From contig CAYGZA010000241.1 of NCBI GenBank assembly GCA_964354135.1, positions 1-10,567 of the forward strand: a stretch of DNA of 10,567 nt, given 5' to 3'. How positions within the stretch are numbered: position 1 is the stretch's first letter; each line of letters starts with the position of its first letter. The stretch comes from CAYGZA01 sp964354135. GTDB taxonomy: Bacteria > Planctomycetota > Planctomycetia > Pirellulales > Thermoguttaceae. The notes under the pieces were generated by a model. It ran no database searches. It worked only from the letters and a program-made list of their open reading frames with translations, and was not told the origin of the DNA. Both the position numbers and the translations under genes were made by a program. Positions 6,834-10,567 of the stretch are shown here, in pieces.

Positions 6834-6862
6834 AGTATAGTCTCGCCGCGGCTGCCACTCCA
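6834..6862 (-). promoter_or_regulatory. Candidate promoter for the HzsA-related gene
   Basis: Minus strand TATACT (6839-6834; five of six to TATAAT) with TGGAGT (6862-6857) 17 bp upstream as a poor -35. It lies just past the stop of the upstream small gene. A transcript from here would carry the whole 6728-6820 hairpin in its 5' leader. Confidence 0.4.
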
Positions 6863-6869
6863 CCGCGAC

Positions 6870-7172
6870 TCACGGCTCTTTCATGAGCACGAAGGCGGCA
6901 AACTCGCCCTTGAGCGGAACGGCAATAGGCTTGCCCGTAAACGTCCCCTCCAGGACCGGTTTGCCGTAGAGATCCCGCGGGTCCATGAGCCGGTACTTGT
7001 CGCCCGGGGCGATCTTCTGCCGGCCGCCGAGCGCGGACTCGACGTCCCACGGCGAGTCTTTCGTCCCCTGGGCGTCGGGCTTTCCATCCGGGGCGGTGTA
7101 CCATTCGGCCGCGGCCGCCCAGCCGGGAGCCGCAGCCAACGCCAACATTGCGACAAACAACTTGCGAGCCAT
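6870..7172 (-). CDS. Small secreted protein, probable chimera or internally deleted beta-helix-type protein
   Basis: A 100-aa exported protein of unknown function. A signal peptide (MARKLFVAMLALAAAPGWAA) is followed by EWYTAPDGKPDAQGTKDSPWDVESALGG...IAPGD (residues 23-58). This resembles the first turn of secreted right-handed parallel beta-helix proteins, which usually continue for several hundred residues. Instead, after PGDKYRLMDPRDLYGKPV it runs into a short tail (LEGTFTGKPIAVPLKGEFAAFVLMKEP) and stops, with no beta-helix rungs. The tail resembles C-terminal ends of other planctomycete secreted proteins as far as I remember; that part is uncertain. The ATG at 7172 has GGAGG 6 nt upstream, so expression is plausible. 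It lies 179 bp upstream of the HzsA-related gene on the same strand. Confidence 0.72.
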   Translation of the reverse strand: MARKLFVAMLALAAAPGWAAAAEWYTAPDGKPDAQGTKDSPWDVESALGGRQKIAPGDKYRLMDPRDLYGKPVLEGTFTGKPIAVPLKGEFAAFVLMKEP

Positions 7173-7308
7173 GGCCAACCTCCGTCGGATGCAGGACGGT
7201 CCAACGCCATCGAATGTGTAGAATAGCCTCCCCGGCGAAGGGGCGAAAGCGAGGGTGCGGGACGACGTGCCCGAATCTCGTTGGAGCCGGGCTCGCAGCC
7301 TCAAGTGC

Positions 7309-7335
7309 GGCTCGGCAGGAGCCTCGCCCTCCCGA
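7309..7335. repeat. 27-bp dispersed repeat, copy 2
   Basis: Identical over 27 bases, same orientation, to 78-104. The flanking sequence is unrelated, so the repeat boundary is sharp on both sides. Confidence 0.85.
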
Positions 7336-7377
7336 CCGCGCCACGAGTGCGTTGCTGCACCCCGCCGGCAGGCCGTC

Positions 7378-7406
7378 TGGACTCGGTCCGGACCCGCACT
7401 TAGAAT
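7378..7406 (+). promoter_or_regulatory. Candidate promoter for the GH123-like gene
   Basis: TGGACT (7378-7383; four of six to TTGACA), 17-bp spacer, TAGAAT (7401-7406; five of six to TATAAT). The predicted leader is about 48 nt. Sequence match only. Confidence 0.45.
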
Positions 7407-7460
7407 CAGGCTCTCGGGCAAGCCGGCACCGTCACCTTGTTGCGAAAGAGGGGGAGCGTT

Positions 7461-9173
7461 ATGAGGGCCTTGAGCTATCGCGAGTTGCTGTTGACCGCGG
7501 TTCTCTGTGCATCGGTTGGGGGAGCCGCCGCGGCCGACTTGCAGGTCTGGACCGCGGCCGAGACCCGGCGGGTGCTCCGCGACGACCCGGCGGAAAACCG
7601 CCTGGAAGTCCGCCTCGCCGCCGCGCGGAACGAATGGGAGGGGTTCCAGATCCTCGTGCGGTCGGACGCGCCGGTCCAAGGGATCCGCATCGAGCCGGGC
7701 AATCTTGCCGAGCCCGACGGTGCCGCACTCCGTGCCGCCGACGCCCGATTGTATCGCCAGCATCAGATGCAACTGACGGAGCCGACCCATCGCAACGACC
7801 GGTTCAAGCCGGGCTGGTATCCCGACCCGCTCATCCCGGCTGTTCATCCGTTCACCGGCAAACCGCTCTCCGGGGCGCGGTTCACGGCAATGCCGTTCGA
7901 TTCGCCGGCGAACGAGACGCACGGCTTTTGGGTCGATCTTTATGTGCCGCCCGACGCCAAGGCGGGGCTCTACCGTGGCACTTATCGAGTGACGTGGGCC
8001 GAGGGAAACCAGCGCAAGGCCCGCGAAGTGCCCGTGAGCATCACGGTCTGGGATTTCGCCTTGCCGCCGGTGCCCACGCTGGTGACCGCCTTCGGCTCGC
8101 CCGCCCAACGCATGAAGAGCTATTACCGCAAGCATCTTCCGGACGCCGAGGCGAAGTCGCCGGTGGATTGGGATGCCGTGGATACCCAGTGCGCCCAGTT
8201 GCTCAGCGAGCACCGCTTCGATGCCACCCCTTCCAGCAAGCTGGCCCCCGAGCGGCAGCCCGACGGGAGCTTCCGCATTCCAGAGGAGCAAGTCCGGGAC
8301 CTCCGCGAATTCGTCGATCGCTACCACGTCAATGCGATCCAGACCGCCCATCCGCAAAGCGCAGTGAAGGACCCGGAGAAAGAGCGGGAGAAGCTCCACG
8401 CCTGGCTCAAGGCATGGGATCGGGCGGTCAAGGAGTTGGACCGGCCCGTCCTCTTCTTTACCTATCTTTTGGACGAGCCGAACGATGAGAAGGCCTACCG
8501 CGAGGTGCAAACGTGGGGCCGGGCGATCCGCGCGGCGAAATCCGCGCTGAAGGTGATGGTCGTCGAGCAGACCAAGACGCAAGACCCGGCGTGGGGCGAC
8601 CTCTACGGGGCGGTGGACATCTGGTGCCCGCTGTTCTGCCTTCACGACACCGAGACCGCGGCCCAGCACCAGGCCCTGGGCGAGACGATCTGGACCTACA
8701 CCGCGTTGTGCCAGGGCGAGAAGAAGACGCCGTGGTGGCACATCGACTATCCGCTCTTGAACTACCGCGTGCCGGCGTGGATGGCCTGGCGCTACCGGAT
8801 GAAGGGTCTGCTCTACTGGGGCGGGATGTCCTACTGGGACCAGGTTGACGACCCTTGGACCAACGCATGGACCTACGGTCGCGAAAAGGGCGCCAAGGGC
8901 TTGGTCTACCATGGCGAAGGGACCCTCGTCTATCCCGCCCGCCCAGCCGGTTACGACGGCATCGTCTCCAGCCTGCGGCTGAAAGCGCTGCGGGATTCCA
9001 TCGAGGACTACGAATACCTGGCGATCCTCCAGCGCCTCGGGCTGGCTGCTGAGGCCGAGAAGGTCGTCCTTCCGCTTACCGACTCATTCTTCCGCTGGGA
9101 CCCCGATCCGGCGAAATACCAGGAGGCCCGGGCCCGACTGGCGGCACTGATTGTCGGCGCGCGACGGAAGTAA
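7461..9173 (+). CDS. Secreted DUF4091 / glycoside hydrolase 123-type protein
   Basis: Probable exported glycosidase of the GH123/DUF4091 group; characterised GH123 enzymes are N-acetyl-beta-galactosaminidases using substrate-assisted catalysis, but the substrate of this DUF4091 branch is not established. 570 aa. Seen: signal peptide (MRALSYRELLLTAVLCASVGG, then AAAA/DLQVW), an N-terminal beta-sandwich-like region (ARNEWEGFQILVRSD, GFWVDLYVPPDAKAGLYRGTY), a TIM-barrel region, and the Asp-Glu pair in LLDEPNDE (Asp338, Glu339) at the position expected for the catalytic pair. Further conserved aromatic-rich motifs are WWHIDYPLLNYR, GLLYWGGMSYW and the C-terminal SLRLKALRDSIEDYEYLAIL typical of DUF4091. 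ATG at 7461 is preferred (GGGGGAG 4 nt upstream, signal peptide next) over the upstream TTG at 7437. A terminator follows. Confidence 0.9.
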   Translation: MRALSYRELLLTAVLCASVGGAAAADLQVWTAAETRRVLRDDPAENRLEVRLAAARNEWEGFQILVRSDAPVQGIRIEPGNLAEPDGAALRAADARLYRQHQMQLTEPTHRNDRFKPGWYPDPLIPAVHPFTGKPLSGARFTAMPFDSPANETHGFWVDLYVPPDAKAGLYRGTYRVTWAEGNQRKAREVPVSITVWDFALPPVPTLVTAFGSPAQRMKSYYRKHLPDAEAKSPVDWDAVDTQCAQLLSEHRFDATPSSKLAPERQPDGSFRIPEEQVRDLREFVDRYHVNAIQTAHPQSAVKDPEKEREKLHAWLKAWDRAVKELDRPVLFFTYLLDEPNDEKAYREVQTWGRAIRAAKSALKVMVVEQTKTQDPAWGDLYGAVDIWCPLFCLHDTETAAQHQALGETIWTYTALCQGEKKTPWWHIDYPLLNYRVPAWMAWRYRMKGLLYWGGMSYWDQVDDPWTNAWTYGREKGAKGLVYHGEGTLVYPARPAGYDGIVSSLRLKALRDSIEDYEYLAILQRLGLAAEAEKVVLPLTDSFFRWDPDPAKYQEARARLAALIVGARRK

Positions 9174-9208
9174 GGACATTCGACGACAGAGCTTCACAAC
9201 TGCGCTCA

Positions 9209-9236
9209 AAGCCCACGGATGGCAGCCCGTGGGCTT
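9209..9236 (+). terminator. Stem-loop terminator after the GH123-like gene
   Basis: AAGCCCACGG (9209-9218) and CCGTGGGCTT (9227-9236) form a perfect 10-bp stem with an 8-nt loop, 35 bp after the stop codon. The downstream tract (CTGTTGCC) is poor in T, so termination efficiency is uncertain. Confidence 0.65.
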
Positions 9237-9259
9237 CTGTTGCCACAACCAACGAGCGG

Positions 9260-9289
9260 TTGACAGCGCCGTCCGCGTCGGCGCATAAT
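9260..9289 (+). promoter_or_regulatory. Near-consensus sigma70-type promoter
   Basis: A perfect -35 TTGACA (9260-9265), 18-bp spacer, CATAAT (9284-9289; five of six). The predicted start is near 9296, about 50 nt before the isomerase ATG. It sits just after the terminator at 9209-9236, so the isomerase gene is probably transcribed on its own. Confidence 0.75.
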
Positions 9290-9346
9290 CCTCAACGTAT
9301 CGGGAGCATTCGACCGGATCTCTTCCCTATCTGCAGGAGCACACGC

Positions 9347-10198
9347 ATGGGCAAGATCTTCATCGGCATGAACCTGGAAGCCATCCGCCGCCACGAAAAG
9401 CCGTTCGAGTGGGGCGTGGACCGGGCCAAGGAGCTGGGCTTCGAGTACATCGAGCCGATGGTCCACTGGGGCCGCGAGCTGATGAGCGAGGCCCTCTACT
9501 ACCATACCGTCTCGATGTGGGACGACCCTTTCCGCATCCGCCGGGCGGTGGAGAAGGCCGGCCTGAAGCTCTCCGGCCTTCAGGCCCACGGCCCCTTGTG
9601 CCGGCCGGACGTCCACGGCGACTACATCAAGCAGGCGATCCGCTATGCCGCCGAGTGCGGCGCGCCGGTGGTGAATACCGACGAAGGGATCAAGGCCCCG
9701 TGGACCACCGAGGAAGAGGATCACGTCCTGATGAGGTACATGCTCCACGAGGCCGCGGCCTTCGCCGAGCCCCGTGGCATCAAGATCGGCCTGGAGTGCC
9801 ACGCCCAGTACTCCAGGACTCCCGAGGGGCTGGACCGCATCTACAACCTGGTGAAGTCGCCGGCCATCGGCATCAACCTCGACACGGGTAATGCCTACCT
9901 GGCCGGGCAGGATCCCTATCCGTGGCTCGAGCGCGTCGTCGATCGCCTCGTCCACCTGCACGCCAAGGACATCACCGTCGAGCACTCCGAGGCGGAGCGA
10001 GGCAAGGTGACCGGCACGCCCGTCGGCTGCGCCTGCGGCGACGGCGTGATCGACTGGGCCCGCGTGATCTCGATCGTCCGCAAGTGCCCGCGGGACATCG
10101 TCTTTTCGGTCGAGTGCGGCTCGGTGGACCAGGCGGCGCGGAGCATCGAGCACCTGCGGAAGCTGCGGCTCGCTTCGCTCGGCCGAGGCGACGCCTGA
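9347..10198 (+). CDS. Sugar phosphate isomerase/epimerase family TIM barrel (AP endonuclease 2-like)
   Basis: Cytoplasmic metal-dependent isomerase or epimerase of the xylose-isomerase-like superfamily (PF01261), 283 aa, a normal length. The substrate is unknown; relatives act on inositol derivatives, tagatose/psicose or hydroxypyruvate. Seen: an N-terminal barrel strand (GMNLEAI), GFEYIEPMVHWG, and likely metal ligands Glu150 (IGLECHA), Asp179 (NLDTGN), His205 in HLHAKD, and Glu256 (SVECGS); GDGVIDW is also typical of the family. No signal peptide. ATG at 9347 has AGGAG 7 nt upstream; the longer in-frame TTG at 9260 lies within the -35 box and is rejected. It is preceded by its own strong promoter. 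A link to the secreted hydrolase upstream (sugar salvage) is only suggestive. Confidence 0.92.
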   Translation: MGKIFIGMNLEAIRRHEKPFEWGVDRAKELGFEYIEPMVHWGRELMSEALYYHTVSMWDDPFRIRRAVEKAGLKLSGLQAHGPLCRPDVHGDYIKQAIRYAAECGAPVVNTDEGIKAPWTTEEEDHVLMRYMLHEAAAFAEPRGIKIGLECHAQYSRTPEGLDRIYNLVKSPAIGINLDTGNAYLAGQDPYPWLERVVDRLVHLHAKDITVEHSEAERGKVTGTPVGCACGDGVIDWARVISIVRKCPRDIVFSVECGSVDQAARSIEHLRKLRLASLGRGDA

Positions 10199-10567
10199 GC
10201 CATCAGCAGAAACGGCAATGACGGAAACGCGGAGCGCAAGCCGCACTGGGCCGTCAGTCCTGGCGGCGATCTCAGTGTCGCTCCCTCTTAGAATGAGAGG
10301 AGGATCTGCCGGATGTGGACGTAGCCCGGCGCGTCGATATCCTCCCATTCCCCTTTTGACCAGCTCCCTATCGCCGGCGATCTCGGGGAACTCCTCACGC
10401 TTCTCTTGCCACGGGGTGCAGGCCCCCGGCGTCCGCTTGCGAGGTAGGCCAGTACGCCTGGCAGGAGTCGAACTACCCGCAGAATCCCCGGGTTCTACAA
10501 GGGTCGGCGGTCAAAGCGCTGCGAAATCCGGTGCAGTTGGCGCACAAAGCGCCCCGATTGACCCCGA
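10199..10567. other. Intergenic sequence, possible remnant reading frame at the right end
   Basis: No supported gene. A small hairpin CCTCT-TAGAATG-AGAGG (10284-10300) contains a TAGAAT hexamer. From 10360 to the window edge the plus-strand frame is open without an ATG, GTG or TTG near its beginning; its end reads WQESNYPQNPRVLQGSAVK. It may be a decayed or partial coding remnant, but I cannot name it. The shorter, mixed codon make-up and lack of a start argue against a complete gene. Confidence 0.4.

Larger units (their letters stand above)
7173..7460. other. Divergent intergenic region
   Basis: A 288-bp gap between the small secreted protein (minus) and the GH123-like gene (plus). It contains the second 27-bp repeat and one promoter candidate for the rightward gene. 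No convincing ORF, RNA gene or strong hairpin is seen in the rest. Confidence 0.6.

Noticed and set aside
7219..7224. TAGAAT hexamer as a rightward promoter
   Set aside because: No -35-like hexamer at a suitable distance, and the hexamer at 7401-7406 is better placed with a plausible -35.
6870..8912. 680-codon minus-strand ORF opposite the GH123-like gene
   Set aside because: Only its last 100 codons (6870-7172) look like a real gene, with its own signal peptide and ribosome site. The rest is the antisense of the GH123-like coding sequence and of the intergenic region.
10455..10515. tRNA-like stretch (GGAGTCGAAC resembles the complement of a T arm)
   Set aside because: The T stem cannot be paired with a seven-base loop, and no acceptor, anticodon or D arm can be assembled around it.

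Overview
The window is high-GC DNA, most likely from a planctomycete (Pirellulales/Thermoguttaceae-like). This rests on three things: a secreted cytochrome c/beta-propeller protein of the hydrazine-synthase-alpha-related type, a secreted GH123/DUF4091-type glycosidase, and dispersed repeats that I remember from planctomycete genomes (a 27-bp element that reads REGEAPAEP or SAGASPS in different frames, and GGCATGCCACCC elements). The assignment is inference; no rRNA or tRNA gene is present.

Layout. 1-1114 (-): a membrane site-2 protease (M50) whose reading frame runs off the left edge through two repeats. 1115-1244: divergent promoter region with a tandem 14-bp duplication and an imperfect palindrome. 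1245-2705 (+): NCS2/AzgA-type purine permease, followed after 35 bp by a short-chain dehydrogenase (2741-3610), probably one transcript. 3611-3798: convergent gap made almost entirely of repeats, namely a cloverleaf palindrome and a 43-bp tandem repeat built from its right arm. 3799-6690 (-): HzsA-related protein with two haem c motifs. 6691-6869: leader with a very long hairpin. 6870-7172 (-): small secreted protein that looks like a chimera or internal deletion. 7173-7460: divergent intergenic region with the second 27-bp repeat. 7461-9173 (+): secreted DUF4091/GH123-type hydrolase, then a stem-loop terminator, then a near-consensus promoter. 9347-10198 (+): sugar phosphate isomerase/epimerase-type TIM barrel. 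10199-10567: no convincing gene.

The genes do not form one evident pathway. The GH123-like enzyme and the isomerase/epimerase fit the carbohydrate-scavenging style of planctomycetes but have separate promoters. The HzsA-related protein and the small secreted protein are both exported and share a strand, but a promoter-like sequence lies between them.

The most notable signal is in the non-coding DNA. The repeat at 3624-3707 folds into a four-way cloverleaf with every base assigned to an arm or a hairpin loop. The partial second copy at 1-66 keeps the pairing while changing the sequence of one leaf, which suggests selection on or replication through the structure. Both copies lie at 3' ends of genes. 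The genuine reading frame of the M50 gene is easily missed because it has no stop codon inside the window.
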